A stretch of DNA of 64,000 bases from Macrothele yani (Eukaryota > Arthropoda > Arachnida > Araneae > Macrothelidae): the NCBI GenBank assembly GCA_039090855.1, contig CM077005.1, forward strand, positions 74,892,607 through 74,956,606, in the 5' to 3' direction. The translations under genes and the position numbers were made by a program. This document shows, piece after piece, positions 45,508 through 57,473 of the stretch (position 1 is the first letter of the stretch; every line of letters begins with the position of its first letter). The notes beneath the pieces are model-generated. The model made no database searches. It saw nothing but the letters and a program-made list of their open reading frames with translations, and was not told where the DNA came from.

Positions 45508-47875
45508 TTAGACGATAGACGGTTTTTGAAACGGGGCAGGGCCCGGCTGGTCAGAGCCCCCCATATAAAAATTTTTCGTAAAATCAACAGTTGTCAATTC
45601 AGAACCACCAAATCTGGTATACTATCTCGTGGTATTCTAACTTAGACCGTAGACGGTTTTTGGAAGCGGTTAGAGACGGGAAGCGGGGGCGGGGGTCACA
45701 GCACCCCCTACAAAATTGCCGTAAAATTTAGTTTTCAATTTAGAACTACCAAATTTGGTATATTATCTCATGGTATTCTAACTTAGACCGTAGACGGTTT
45801 TGCGAAGCTGTTAGAGACGGGAAGCGGGGGCGGGGGTCACAGCACCCCCTACAAAATTGCCGTAAAATTTAGTTTTCAATTTAGAACTACCAAATTTGGT
45901 ATATTATCTCATGGTACTCTAACTTAGACGGTAGATGTTTTTTGGAACGGGTCGGGGCCTCGGGGTCAGAGCCCCCCCCTATATTGTTTTCGTAAAAACT
46001 AGAGCTTTCAATTTAGAACCACCAAATTTGGTATACTATCTCACGAAATTCTAACTTAGACTATAGACGGTTTTTGGAAGCGGTTGGAGCCAGGTGGGTC
46101 AGAGCCCCCCCCCCCCTCGCCCCATACAAAATTTTCGTAAATTCTACAGTTTTCAATTTAGAACCACCAAATTTGGTATACTATATCACGGCACTCTAAC
46201 TTAGACGGTAGACGTTTTTTGGAACGGGTCCGGGTCCGGGGTGTTACAACTCCCCCCTCCGTACAAAATTTTCGTAAAATATACCGTTTTCAATTTAGAA
46301 ACACCAAATTTGGTATACTATCTCATGGTGTTTGACCTTAGACTGTAGACGGTTTTTTGTGAAGGGTCGGAGCCAGGGTTCATAGCCCAGCCCCCCTTCC
46401 CATAAAAAAATTCGTGAAATCTACAGTTTTCAATTTAGAACCACCAAATTTGGTATACTATCTCATGGTACTCAAACTTAGACGGTAGATGGTTTTTGGA
46501 ATAGGTCCAGGCGCAGGAGGGGGGGGGGAGTTAAGAGCCCTCACATACAAAATTTTCGTAAAATCTACAGTTTACAATTTAGAACCACCAAATTTGGTAT
46601 ACTCTCTCATGGTACTCTTTTTTCTTTTTTTTTTTTTTTGATTGGAGGTTTAACGACCACCGGGAGCAACTCAATGGGCTATAAGCAGTCGCCCGTCCCT
46701 AATTTAGGGTCACTGGTTCCAGGGAAGGGAGAGAGCCAGTGCCGTAAGACAAACACAACATCCATGCCTGACCGGGATTCGAACCCGGACCCCTTACGGA
46801 CGAATGATCAGAGGCCAGCGCCTTAGACCACTGCGCCACCGGGACGGCCATGGTACTCTAACTTAGACGCTAGACAGTTTTTGGAAGGGGTTGGAGCCCG
46901 GGGGTTGCAGCCCCCCCTCATAAAAAAATTCGTAAAATCTACAGTTTTCATCTTAGAACTACCAAATTTGGTATACTATCTCATGGTACTATAACTTAGA
47001 AAGTAGACCGATTTTGGAACGGGTCAAGGCCTGGGGGTCAGAGCCCCCACATACAAAATTTTCTTAAAAACTACAGTTTTCAATTCATAATCACCAAATC
47101 TGGTATACTATCTCATGGTACTCTAACTTAGACGCTAGACGATTTTTTAAGGGGTTGCAGCCCGGGGGTAAGGGCCCCCCTCATAAAAAAATTCGCAAAA
47201 TCTACAGTTTTTTATTTAGAACCACCAAATTTGGTATACTATCTCATGGTACTCTAACTTAGACGGTAGAAGGTTTTTTAAACGGGTCAAGGCCCGTGGG
47301 TGAGCCCCCCTCCCCCCATCACATACAATTTTTTCTTAAAATCTATATTTTTCAATTCAGAAATACCAAATTGTGTGTCATGAAACTCTAAATTAGCGGG
47401 AGACGGTTGTTGGAACGGGTCGGGCTCGGGGGTCGGACACCCCCCTACCAAATTTTAAATTTTCGTAAAATCTAGTTTTCAATTTAGAACCACCAAGTTT
47501 GGAATACTATCTCATGATATTCTAACTTAGACTGTAGACGGTTTTCGGAAAGGGTCGGAGCCCGGGGTTCAGAGCCCCCCCCCATACGATATTTCGTAAA
47601 ATCTAGTTGTCAGTTTAGAACCACTAAATTGGGTATACTATATCATGGCACTCTAACTTAGACGGTAGACGGTTTTTGGAAAGGGTCGGGGCCTAGGGGG
47701 TTAGACCCCCCGTATAAAATTTTCGTAAAACATACCGTTTTCAATTTAGAACCACAAAATTTGGTATACTATCTCATGGTGTTCTAACTTAGACTGTAGA
47801 CGGTTTTTTGTAAAGGGTCGGAGCCAGGCGTTCAGAGCCCTCCCCCCCATACAAAAATTCGTGAAATCTACATTT
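45508..47875 (+). repeat. Left-arm satellite array, outer part (~140-bp monomers)
   Basis: Monomers carry AACCACCAAATTTGGTATAC, CATGGTACTCTAACTTAGAC, GTAGACGGTTTTTGGAA, a G/C block such as CGGGGGTCAGAGCCCCC, then AAAATTTTCGTAAAATCTAC. AACTTAG landmarks at 45,639, 45,780, 45,921, 46,053 and 46,198 give 132-145 bp spacing. About 16 monomers are here, one of them split by the SINE at 46,619-46,848. Copies differ by point changes and small deletions, mostly in the G/C block. Confidence 0.95.
46619..46848 (-). mobile_element. tRNA-derived SINE with target-site duplication
   Basis: The minus-strand head at 46,848 begins GGCCGTCCCGGTGGCGCAGT, with an A box at 46,838-46,824 and B box GGTTCGAATCC at 46,785-46,775; the 3' end is an A-rich tail (T run at 46,619-46,640). 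CATGGTACTCT occurs at both flanks (46,608-46,618 and 46,849-46,859), an 11-bp duplication of satellite DNA. It is the best preserved member of the family also seen at 10,755 and 61,741. Confidence 0.9.
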
Positions 47876-48284
47876 CAAAATTGTCTTTATTCTTCAAATA
47901 AAAATAGCATTTCTATGTACATGACAGTAGAATTCTGCCAATAAATACAGTGGTATATACAACAACTGGAAAGTTCCAGTGAAACGTAAAACAAAATATT
48001 GTTAAAATCATAAAATTATTTCGCCCCGAAGGGCGATGGAGAGGCAGACAATAAAGCACGAGCGATGCAAATGAAAATGTATACTACAGTATTGTAGACA
48101 AGAAAAGACATGATGCTATACTATTCACAAATTCCAATTAAGTATTACTACTATACTCAAGATTAAATATGCACAAGGTACTAATTCACATAAAAGACCA
48201 TGGGTGAGAAGGAACTAACAGGTGCAACAGTATTTAGAAATATGACAGAAATGGTAGAAACAATTAAGCACAAATACTTATTAT

Positions 48285-48585
48285 ATGCACAGAATTATGC
48301 AGTGACAAGAGAGAAATACGCTAAACGGACCCAGGAGGGCAACTTTACAAAAAAAACAGAAATCGAACAAGAATGCAATTCATAAGTGTCATATCATATG
48401 TACAGAACAATACAGTGACAAAAAAGAAAGCCGCTAAGCATACCCAGAAGGGCAGCTTCTCATAAAACAGAAATGTAACAGTGGTGCTACACTCAAAATT
48501 TACATCATATGTACAGAAGTATTCAATGACAAGGGGGAGAATCGCTAAAAGTGCTTTGAAGGGCATCTTCTTACATTAAATTATA
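48285..48585 (-). repeat. ~112-bp tandem repeat in the copy D 3' UTR
   Basis: Three imperfect copies with plus-strand landmarks CAGTGACAAGAGAGAAATAC (48,299), CAGTGACAAAAAAGAAAGCC (48,413) and CAATGACAAGGGGGAGAATC (near 48,524), each followed by CGCTAA and AGGGCA. Average spacing is about 112 bp. The unit differs in length and sequence from the repeat in the copy C 3' UTR. Confidence 0.75.
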
Positions 48586-48875
48586 TACACAGGGACAATA
48601 AAATTTCAAAATATATTCAACATAATGTAGGGGACATTGCGTGTGCAGTAAACTGTGCAGAAGAAAGAATTATATACAACATAAAATACAACAAAATCGA
48701 AGAGATCATGGGAAACATGGTGAGCTATCTCCAATAGCACATAAAACAGAATAATCACAAATAGCGAATCATGTGGGTGAAAAAGGAGACTCCACCTAGG
48801 AGCCTCATACCACCAAAATTAATACGTAAAATCATGAGTTGTGACAGTGAATGTGGGCGACAACAAAAATCACAC

Positions 48876-51800
48876 CTATAAGTTGAGATGTAGCTGCAAA
48901 TTGTGGATATGGAACCACCCAGCCGATTGGGCCCAGGTGGATTGAAAAACGTTATCGGTGTTTGTTGAGGCAGCACGAGAGTGCTCCATTCGGAGACGAG
49001 TGGTTAACCGTGCTAGGAAGCGTCTCCGAATGATAGCACTTGCCTCCTGAGGAGGTGGAGTAAGAGCAGGGAGGCGTTGTTCAAGATGGAAAGCATATAC
49101 AGTGAACTTCACAAGAAGAAAAATGTAACGGCACACAGGAGGCAAGTGAGTAGGTGGATGCTTAGTTTGGAGTAGCCAAGCATATGCAAGAAATGGTAAC
49201 GATCGAGCACAAATTCGATCAGCAAGACGAAATGCTGTGTTTAGGACTGGCAGGAGTACGGGGCAGAAGAGGTATTGATGTTGGACGTCGCTGACTTCAG
49301 GGCAAAAGGAACAATGTGGAGAGGTGAGAAGGGTCATGCGAAATAGTACTGATGGGGCGGGGAGACGAAGGTGAAGAAATTGCCAATGGACATTGAGTTC
49401 AAGAGGGGAGGAAAGGGGAGAGGTAGAGGCTGTCCAGATGGCGGGGAGAAGAGAAGGAGAAGCAGAATGAACAGAAAGTGGAAGTGCGGGAGGGGAAAGA
49501 AGGAGCCAATAAAGAGAAGAGGAGGAGATAGAAGTAACTAGAACCGGGGAGCTACGAATGAGGAGAAAGAACGGTAGAGAAAGAGGGGCGGAGGAGACCG
49601 AGAAGAGACCATCAGGGGAAGCGAGGAGTGGAAAGAGGCTCCAAAGCGCTGTGCGAAGGAGAAGATATTCGTTAGCAAGAGTAATGGTTGGAGATAGAAA
49701 CAGGGAAGAAAGAGGTCTCCAGGTTAGATCAGAAGTTACGAGAGAACGGGCAGTTATCACACCAGAGCGGATCCAATGAGGAAAGTAAAAGTAAGGGAGG
49801 TTAGGAGGGTGAATAAGAGAAGAGAAGAAGAGAGGTTCATCTAGAAGATCAAGAGTTGAAGAAGGAAATGAACGGAGAAGAGGAAGCGAACGAAAGAGAG
49901 AAAGGCCCTCTCGCAGGACAGAAGGGAGGTGGGACGGAAGAAGAGAGTATGAATCCATCTTCAGAAACAGTAAGAAGGTGAAAGATGGGTCACGAGAAGA
50001 AGCAAGAACATTCAAGGTAGTGGTAAGGGACGGAACAGTTGAAGTGGCAAGGCGAATGAAATGAATAATGCGATGTGTTTTATAAAGGACTGCTGGGTCA
50101 GGAAGCTGGATGCCACCTAATGAGGCTGATAGATGAAGCGCGGCAGGTTTAACCCAGTGATGTGAAGTCCAGATGACGGAAGTTGAGAGGCGAGTGATGG
50201 TCATCATTTGTGACACGGGAACAACCGTCGACATCCAAGAGTATTCGCATAGGGAGATAAGTTGTCGACGAACAATGGCTGCTCGTTGACGGAACGATGT
50301 GAAAGGGCGGGCCTTACTCCAGTAGGCAGCAGCCCGTTGTATTCGGGGAAGAAGAGCAGTCCAGGTGGCAGATGCAGAAGCCAAGGGCAAACCGACATAC
50401 GCACCGAGGATATTCTGTGTAGTGGCTGTCCACTGCGCACCCCAAGGAGCATCGGTGCGGACAGCCCATGCCCCGCACCATAAGCCAGTACTTTTAGTGG
50501 CATTCAGCGCAGCTCCAGATATTGCAACATATTGTTGATATACAGAATACAGGCGATCAAATTGAGATTCATCCCGGACACAAAAGGTCACATCATCAGC
50601 ATAGGCGGTGAAAATTATCCGATGATGACGAGTACTAGCCACTGTCGGCGGTAGGACATCCAGGAGTGATCTTCGGGCTGCTAACAGGAAAGACTCAAAA
50701 GCTAGAGCGAATAGCTGGCCGGAGAGCGGACATCCTTGCCGGATGCCTCGCCTAAACGGAATTGGAGCGGTTAGAAATGTGGCCGCTCGAACATGGAAAC
50801 TGGCGCCCTGATAAAAAGCCAAGAGAGCGGAAGAAAAGGCAGCAGGAAAGCCAAATCGTGAAAGGACAGCAGAGAGATAAAAGTGAGACACGTTATCAAA
50901 AGCGGACTTTTGATCCAGATTGAGAAAGGCAAGAGGTTCATCAAAAGAGCGAGCGAGGAAGTGAAGATGAAGGAGAAGAGAAACGTTAGTGGAAATAGTC
51001 CGACCAGGCACAGTGTATGTCTGGTCGGGAGAAATAACGAAAGAGAGAACAGAATTAAGGCGACGGGATAAGAGTTTTGTATAGAACTTATAGTCAGTGT
51101 TTAGGATGGAGATAGGGCGCCAGTTTCCCAGATCCAAGAGGTCACCCTTCTTAGGAAGGATGATGATGTGTGCCAAAGTAAAGTCGGGCGGTAACGCAGG
51201 AGAGGAAAAAGCAGACGAGAAACACGCAGACAGAAAAGGCAGGAGGCACGGTAGAAAAGCACGGTAAAAGGACAGAGGAAGGCCGTCAGGTCCAGGAGCA
51301 GCATGAGGATTGAGAGTAGCGAACGCCTCACGGAGTTCGCGAAGAGAGAAAGGGGAAAGTAAAGAAGTAGATAAAGTAGAGGGGACCTGAGGAAGAGAGG
51401 AGAGAAGAGGAGAAGCTAATGAGAATGAAGACTGCGTTACTGCACTGTACTTGGCGGTGAAATACTGTTTAGTGAAAGTGCATAGCTTCGATGGGTTCGA
51501 AGTGATGGAACCATCCTGGAGGCGAAGATGACGCAAAGATGTAGCAGAGCGATGTTGAGATTCCAAGGCGGTTAAGTAATCGTGAGAATCAGCTGTAGGG
51601 GAGAGATGCAAGAAATGCATCCTGCAGGCTGCATCGGATGCGCGAGGAAGAAGCACGGCGTGAAGATCTGCCAGATAGCCGGGGTATTGCGGATCATCAA
51701 GAGAGAGCATCGACAATAGAGCACGTAGATTCGCAATTTTAATATCGCTCTCATTCCGAGAGGCATGGGAGAAGCGCCGTACAAAAAGGACCAAGTCGTG

Positions 51801-52717
51801 TTTGACACTGAGCCACAGTTGCATCGCGTCTGACGTAGTATCAAGAAGGGGCTGACGACTACGGAGGAACTCACGCACAGCAACACAAAATTGTTGATCA
51901 TCCAGGAGCGAGTCCGGAAAAGTCCATACTCGTCGAGTCCTTGAAGGTGAAGGAGAAACACACACCGACAGACTGACAATACTGTGGTCTGAAGCGGCGG
52001 AAGGATGATGGGCAGCAGCTGCGATCGACGGGAGAAGAGCAGTCGAAACATAAAATTTATCCAGCCGTGCTGCCGTAGTGCTGCCATGGATGGAAGAGCG
52101 CCAGGTAAAAGAGATTTCCGACGGGTGTAGATGCCGGAACGCATCAACCAATTGAAATCATCAACTAGCTGAGAAATCTGTAATACACGTTGCCTGCGGT
52201 ATTCGCCAACGGTTGAATTGCGGTCAAGGGCCGGCAACAACGTACAATTGAAATCTCCGCCGATGAGAATATATTCAGACGGTGGGATGCATGACAGCTC
52301 TGTACGGAGTGTGGAGAGAAGATCAGGTAACAGACGCTCATCACAGGGGACATATATGTTAAAAACATGATAGGTCACGTTTTCAATGCAAAAGACAACG
52401 GCCTGGAGGTTGTCCACATATAATGCACGAATCACTGGCGTCGAAATCAGAGGGAGTAATCGGTGATGGATCCCAATTGCAAGGCCACCATTCCGTCCAA
52501 CTCGATAAGCATGGTGAAAATCGTAGGGCCAAGCCTGCCAACGAGAGAACAAAGTGGTAGCAGAGCAATTGGTCTCTTGGAGCAAGAGAAGATCTGCGTG
52601 TAGAGGCGCCAAGTCCTCATACACTAGGGCATTTCTAGGAGAAGCAGAGAACCCTCTGCAGTTAAGTGTGACCACTTGGAATCGGTAGGTCCTTCCCAGG
52701 TCGACACGCACGTGCAC
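48876..52717 (-). pseudogene. ORF2 endonuclease-reverse transcriptase, copy D (one frame break)
   Basis: The N-terminal frame 52,717-52,150 holds the APE endonuclease: VVTLNCRGF, ADLLLLQETNC (catalytic Glu), VFNIYVP and IGGDFNCTL. The frame changes near 52,150 at an apparent 17-base insertion bounded by TTGATG repeats. The second frame, 52,151-48,876 (1,091 residues), completes the endonuclease (ARLDKFYVS, ASDHSIVSL with terminal His) and carries RT: PDGLPLSFYRAFLP, LPKKGDLLDLGNWRPIS, NLDQKSAFDNVSHF (first Asp), RRGIRQGCPLSGQLFALAFE, and FTAYADDVTFCV. The C-terminus has a CX2CX7HX4C finger (CSFCPEVSDVQHQYLFC). It nicks target DNA and copies the element RNA. Confidence 0.9.
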
Positions 52718-54449
52718 TGGAATCTGTTATTTTCTTCGCTTGCTTCTTCATTCTGTCAACACTAAATTTGAGATCGGGATAGGAAAGCACAAGATTTCGA
52801 AACACAGATGTCACACTAGAAACTTGGGTTAGAACAGTAGGAAGATCAAGCATATGACGTGCAACAAACTGATTAAAGAATCTAGGATGTTTATGAGAGC
52901 ATAATACTTCATATATTTTATGAAGAGAAAGCGGACCTACCGGTATATCCGCCTTCGCTTCAGCTAGGTATCGGAGAAAAGAATCTAGGGAAAGCACTGG
53001 GGGTGGAGTCTTAGCACCTGGAATCACAGCAGGATGTCGACTTATTCGTGGCGAAGTACGTCGTTGAGAGGAGGAGCGGGAAGATGAGTCAACAGAACGA
53101 CCTCTTGCAGCACCGGTGCGAGGAGGGAGCGGAGACTGCGGAGCACTCCAGGACTCCCGTTGAGCAGGCTTGCTGGTAGTTGTAGGGTCAGAGTCATTGC
53201 CAGAATAGTCACTAGCAGTAGGGCAGTCCATGTCAGTAATTGTACTTGGGGTGTCTTCGTCCGACGGAGGATGAAGGTCAGCAGTCAGGTCAGCTGGAGC
53301 TGCAAGGAACGTGGGCGGAGCAGTCGGCACCAGAGGAGGAAAGTCCACTGTCAATAATTGTGGGACAGGACCCCGTGGAGAAGGGCCCGATGGTAGAGCA
53401 GGTTGATGAAGTTCTGAAGACACCTCCTTAGAAGCGGCAGGGGCGGAGAAAACAGGGTTGTCACGAGTGACTTTTGGTCCCGAAGACTGAGGTACAGCAG
53501 GGCGGCGGAAGCACTCACTTCGTTGATGGCCATACGCCTTACAAGTCTGACAATGAAAGGAGTTCAAAACGTCGATGCGTCGTATCTGGTCTCCGCATTT
53601 TACAGTGAAGAGAGTAGGAAAAGTCTTGATATGTTCATCCGAAGAGAATACTACTCGTGCAACTCGTCGGGCACTTTCAATTGAACGATCATCCTCGTCC
53701 TTTGGAGCAGCGGAGTGTGTGGTAATGTTACCCACAACACGACCGGATTGCATAAGAAAAGCACAAAGCATAGCATCTGTGACTTCAGGATGTACTGGGT
53801 ACATCGAGACCGTTACTGGCCTTTGGGCGACAGGCTCAGGAAATAATTGGTGATCACCAACAATCAGCCCAGTCTGTAAAACTGAGGTAGCATCTGCCGC
53901 ATGAAAGAAATAAACAAAGACACTCGGCCCTCTGCGCGACATATGACGTATCGCTGACGGAGAGAACTTTTGTTTCAGAGCAGTAGAGTACATTTTGAGT
54001 GGTGTGTCTGGCAGCGCCTCAAAGCACACACCCAACTCAGTAGCCGTGGTGAAAGAAGTACCTGCTGGAGAATTCACTGGAATTTCGAGCACAACCTCAT
54101 TACCAGAGCGAGGGACATGAGGTTTTAAAGCTGCGGCTTCCGCTCGCAGGGAATTAGACTTGGGCTGAAGTCTCTGGGAAGTTACCGCTGAAGAATAGGA
54201 GCGAGGAGCAGTAGAAGTGGAGGTTGAAGGCAGAGGAGCACCGCCATCCATAGTGTCCATGACGTCTTCTGTCACTATATGAGAAGCAGCTGGGGCAAGA
54301 GCTGTAATAGTGACGTCAGGGGAGGAAAACGATACGCCGCCAACGGTTGACGTCGACCCGGAGGGCAACGTGACAACGCCACCGCTGGGCAAAGTGCCGA
54401 GATCACCGGAAGTGATGTCAGGGTTGACAACACCACCGGATGACGCCAT
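52662..54449 (-). CDS. ORF1 protein, CCHC zinc knuckle, copy D (intact)
   Basis: A 595-residue uninterrupted frame starting at the ATG at 54,449. Residues 1-100 are Ser/Thr/Pro-rich and probably disordered. Residues 115-295 form a conserved region (GVCFEALPDTPLKMYSTALK, VAQRPVTVSMYPVHPEVTD) shared with copies B and C. A zinc knuckle CX2CX4HX4C (CQTCKAYGHQRSEC) is at 300-313. Residues 410-480 are Ser/Arg-rich, and residues 500-595 are basic (MKKQAKKITDSSARAC). By analogy with L1-like ORF1 proteins it should bind element RNA in a ribonucleoprotein. It overlaps the ORF2 start by 56 bases, suggesting translational coupling or reinitiation. Integrity implies comparatively recent insertion. Confidence 0.85.
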   Translation of the reverse strand: MASSGGVVNPDITSGDLGTLPSGGVVTLPSGSTSTVGGVSFSSPDVTITALAPAASHIVTEDVMDTMDGGAPLPSTSTSTAPRSYSSAVTSQRLQPKSNSLRAEAAALKPHVPRSGNEVVLEIPVNSPAGTSFTTATELGVCFEALPDTPLKMYSTALKQKFSPSAIRHMSRRGPSVFVYFFHAADATSVLQTGLIVGDHQLFPEPVAQRPVTVSMYPVHPEVTDAMLCAFLMQSGRVVGNITTHSAAPKDEDDRSIESARRVARVVFSSDEHIKTFPTLFTVKCGDQIRRIDVLNSFHCQTCKAYGHQRSECFRRPAVPQSSGPKVTRDNPVFSAPAASKEVSSELHQPALPSGPSPRGPVPQLLTVDFPPLVPTAPPTFLAAPADLTADLHPPSDEDTPSTITDMDCPTASDYSGNDSDPTTTSKPAQRESWSAPQSPLPPRTGAARGRSVDSSSRSSSQRRTSPRISRHPAVIPGAKTPPPVLSLDSFLRYLAEAKADIPVGPLSLHKIYEVLCSHKHPRFFNQFVARHMLDLPTVLTQVSSVTSVFRNLVLSYPDLKFSVDRMKKQAKKITDSSARACRPGKDLPIPSGHT

Positions 54450-54650
54450 TTTAATGGCGCCGAGATAACTAGGCTTCTACCAGCTCGGTAGGAATTATAA
54501 ACACGACGATAAGAAACGAAAAAAGGCACTCACCACTTCGGGAGATGTCCGAAACGAATCACCAAACCTTTATAGTGGAGGTAAGCACAAACTCAGTAAT
54601 CCTAGTAGCCTAAATACTTGTTATTCAAACAAAACTCACGGAGCTCAATT

Positions 54651-56400
54651 TCCGTAGTTTTCAATTTAGAACCACCAAATTTGGTGTACTATCTCATGGT
54701 ACTCTAACTTAGACGGTAGACGGTTTTTGGAATAGGTTAAGGCGCGGGGGGTAAGAGCCCCCACATACAAAATTTTCGTAAAATCCATAGTTTTCACTTT
54801 AGAACCACCATATTTGGTATCATGGTACTCAATATTAGACGGTAGACGGTTTTTGGAACGGGTCGGGGCCTCGGGGGTTTAGAGCCCCCCCTCCCATACA
54901 AAATTTTCGTAAAATCTACAGTTTTCAATATAGAACCACCAAATTTGGTATACTCTCTCATGGTACTCTTACTTAGACGGTAGATGGTTTTTGGAAGGGG
55001 TCGGGCACGGGGTCCGAGACCCCCCCCCATAATTTTTTTCGCAAAAACTAGAGTTTTCAATTTAGAACCACCAAATTTGGTATACTATATCATGGTACTC
55101 TAACTTAGACAGTAGACGGTTTTCAGAACGGGTCGGGGCAAGGGGGTTAGCCCCCCACTCACAGAAAATTTTCGTAAAATCTATAGTTTTCAATTTAGAA
55201 CCACCAAATTTGGTATACTCTCTCATGGTACTTTAACTTAGACGGTAGAAGGTTTTTGGAACGGGTCAAGGCTCAGGGGTGAGCTCCCCCCCCTCTCACA
55301 TACAAAATTTTCTTAAAATCTATAATTTTCAATTCAGAACCACCAAATTGTGTGTCATGAAACTCTAACTTAGCGGGAGACGGTTTTTAGAACGGGTCGG
55401 GCACGGGGTCAGAGCCTCCCCCATAATTTTTTTTTCGTAAGAACTAGAGTTTTCAATTTAGAACCACCAAATTTGGTATACTATATCATGGTACTCTAAC
55501 TTAGGAGGTAGACGGTTTTCAGAACGGGTCGGGGCAAGGGGGTTAGCCCCCCTACACAGATATTTTCGTAAAATCTATAGTTTTCAATTTAGAACCACCA
55601 AATTTGGTATACTATCTCATGGTACTCTAACTTAGACGGTAGAAGGTTTTGGGAACGGGTCAAGGCCCGGGGGTGAGCCCCCCATCACATATACAAATTT
55701 TTCTTAAAATCTATATTTTTCTATTCAGAACCACCAAATTTTGTTTCATGAAACTCAAAATTAGCGGGACACGGTTTTTGGAACTGGTCGAGGCTCGGGG
55801 TCGGAGCACCCCCTCCGTACCAAATTTTAAATTTTCGTAAAAGCTACAGTTTTCAATTTAATTGGAACCACCAAATTTGGAATACTATCTCATGGTATTC
55901 TAACTTAGACTGTAGACGGATTTTGGAAAGGGTCGGAGCTCGGGGTTCAGAGCCCCCCCCCCCCATACGATATTTCGTAAATTCTAGTTTTCAATTTAGA
56001 ATCACCAAATTTGGTATACTATATCATGGCCCTCTAACTTAGCGGAAGACGGTTTTTTGGAACGGATCGGGGCCCGGGGTTTCAGAGCACCCCCTCGTAC
56101 AAAATTTTAAATTTTCGTAAAATCTACAGTTTTCAATTTAGAACCACCAAATTTGGTATGCTATCTCATGGTACTCTAACTTATAATGTAGACGGTTTTT
56201 GGAAACGGTTGGAGCCCGGGGGTCAGAGCCCCCTATACCAATTTTTGAAAATCCTACAGTTTCCAATTTAGAACGACCGAATTTGGTACTCTACCTCATT
56301 GTATTCTAACTTAGACCGCACACGGAAAGGGTCGGTGCCCGGTGTGAAGGAGGCCCATTCCAAATTTTCGTAAAAATTACAATTTTTACTCTTAAGAACT
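54651..56400 (+). repeat. Left-arm satellite array, inner part
   Basis: Continuation of the ~140-bp monomer array after the copy D insertion, about 13 monomers in the same orientation. The first resumes mid-monomer (TTTTCAATTTAGAACCACC). Monomers degrade toward 56,400, where array identity fades into the junction sequence. Confidence 0.95.
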
Positions 56401-57340
56401 GCATCCCAATACAGCACTCCATTACCCCACCTACGGTCTAGGTTAGAGGCCGTAGATAACAATAAAAATGAAAAAATATCCGGTTAATGGTGTATCAAAA
56501 ACACAAATTAATAAACGTTAGCTTTCACCACCAACGGTTGCCTTATCAGGAAGAAATACAATGCAATGTAAATAATGCTAATTATTTTATGCTTCGTATA
56601 ATTAAATTAACTAAATCAAAAAAAATAAAATAAGTTTACTGGAAATTTACGGAAATACCTTTTTCATTCATTAACTTTCACCCGCTGAACTTGGTGATTT
56701 TACAAATAGTAATATTTACCCGGGAAATACCGGGTACCCCTGCTAGTAAGAACTAAAGATAATGTTACACTTTTAGTCAGGTACAAAAAAATAATTAGAA
56801 AGCCCTAAGACTGGGCCTGTTTAGCAATTTTCAGTCTGCTGTGCTAATTTTCATATGGTTTGCATTAGAAGTCCAAGATTTTAGCAATGCGCTTTTCTGA
56901 GGTTGGAACTATTAAGCAGACCCTAGGCCTAGGGCTTTTTGATAGTTTTCAGTCCTCCGAGCTGATATTTTTGTAGCTTTCATAGAAAATAAAATGAATT
57001 CTGTTTAAATGTTACTCGAGCACAAAGCATTAATAGATACGCCGGAGACCTAGGCATATGCATTTATAGTAATTTTTATAATGCTGTGATCATATGAGGT
57101 TTGCATTACAAATCAATTTAAGAGCGTTACGCTTATCAAAAATTATTTAAAAGGCCTAGGCCTAGCGGCCAATAATTAGTATTTGGTGCCTAAGTGAAAG
57201 CGCAACATCATTAACTTGATTTTTTATGCAAACCTTATAAATACGACCACAGCGATTAAAAGTTACTAAAGAGTCCTTGTAAGTAATATTTTTTGACCGA
57301 GTGAAAGTGCAATTTACGAAATGTCAACAGGTCAAAATAT
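56401..57340 (+). repeat. Inner left arm of the MULE: junction, conserved block, ~115-bp repeats
   Basis: 56,440-56,580 (CTACGGTCTAGGTTAGAGGC, then TTCACCACCAACGGTTGCCT and CAGGAAGAAATACAATGCAA) is the reverse complement, with changes, of 62,400-62,545. 56,590-56,735 (ATTAACTTTCACCCGCTGAA, AATAGTAATATTTAC) pairs with 62,070-62,200. 56,745-57,340 holds imperfect repeats containing TTTGCATTA, CCTAGGCCTAG and GTGAAAGCGCAACATCATTA, matched in inverted form at 60,990-61,560. No ORF of note is present. Confidence 0.8.
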
Positions 57341-57473
57341 CTAAAGTAACAATGAAATTTGAATATTCCTTTTTCTTTCTTTTTATTTCAGTTTTGATAC
57401 TTGTATTAAGTTTTAAAAACATATATTTATCCTATCGTTTACCTTCATTGTGCTTTTAACAGAATTTCTTACC

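Larger units (their letters stand above)
47876..54650 (-). mobile_element. L1/Tx1-group non-LTR element, copy D (nearly intact, full length)
   Basis: Minus-strand order: 5' leader (54,650-54,450) starting near GAGCTCCGTGAG, ORF1 (intact, 595 residues), overlapping ORF2 (one frame change), and a 3' untranslated region of about 1 kb with AATAAAG just before the end TTTTGAAAT at 47,876. Both flanks are satellite monomer sequence, showing insertion into the MULE arm. No target duplication is obvious. Placement in the L1/Tx1 group rests on RT blocks such as LPKKGDLLDLGNWRPIS and SPDQTYTVPGR. Confidence 0.85.

Noticed and set aside
45075..45645. ORFs rich in Arg, Ser and Phe across the AATTCGTCG array
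   Set aside because: They are translations of a short DNA repeat in overlapping frames, with no domain.
48876..52151. The 1,091-residue frame as a host gene
   Set aside because: It contains RT blocks with the catalytic YADD motif and continues an endonuclease; it is a retrotransposon ORF2.
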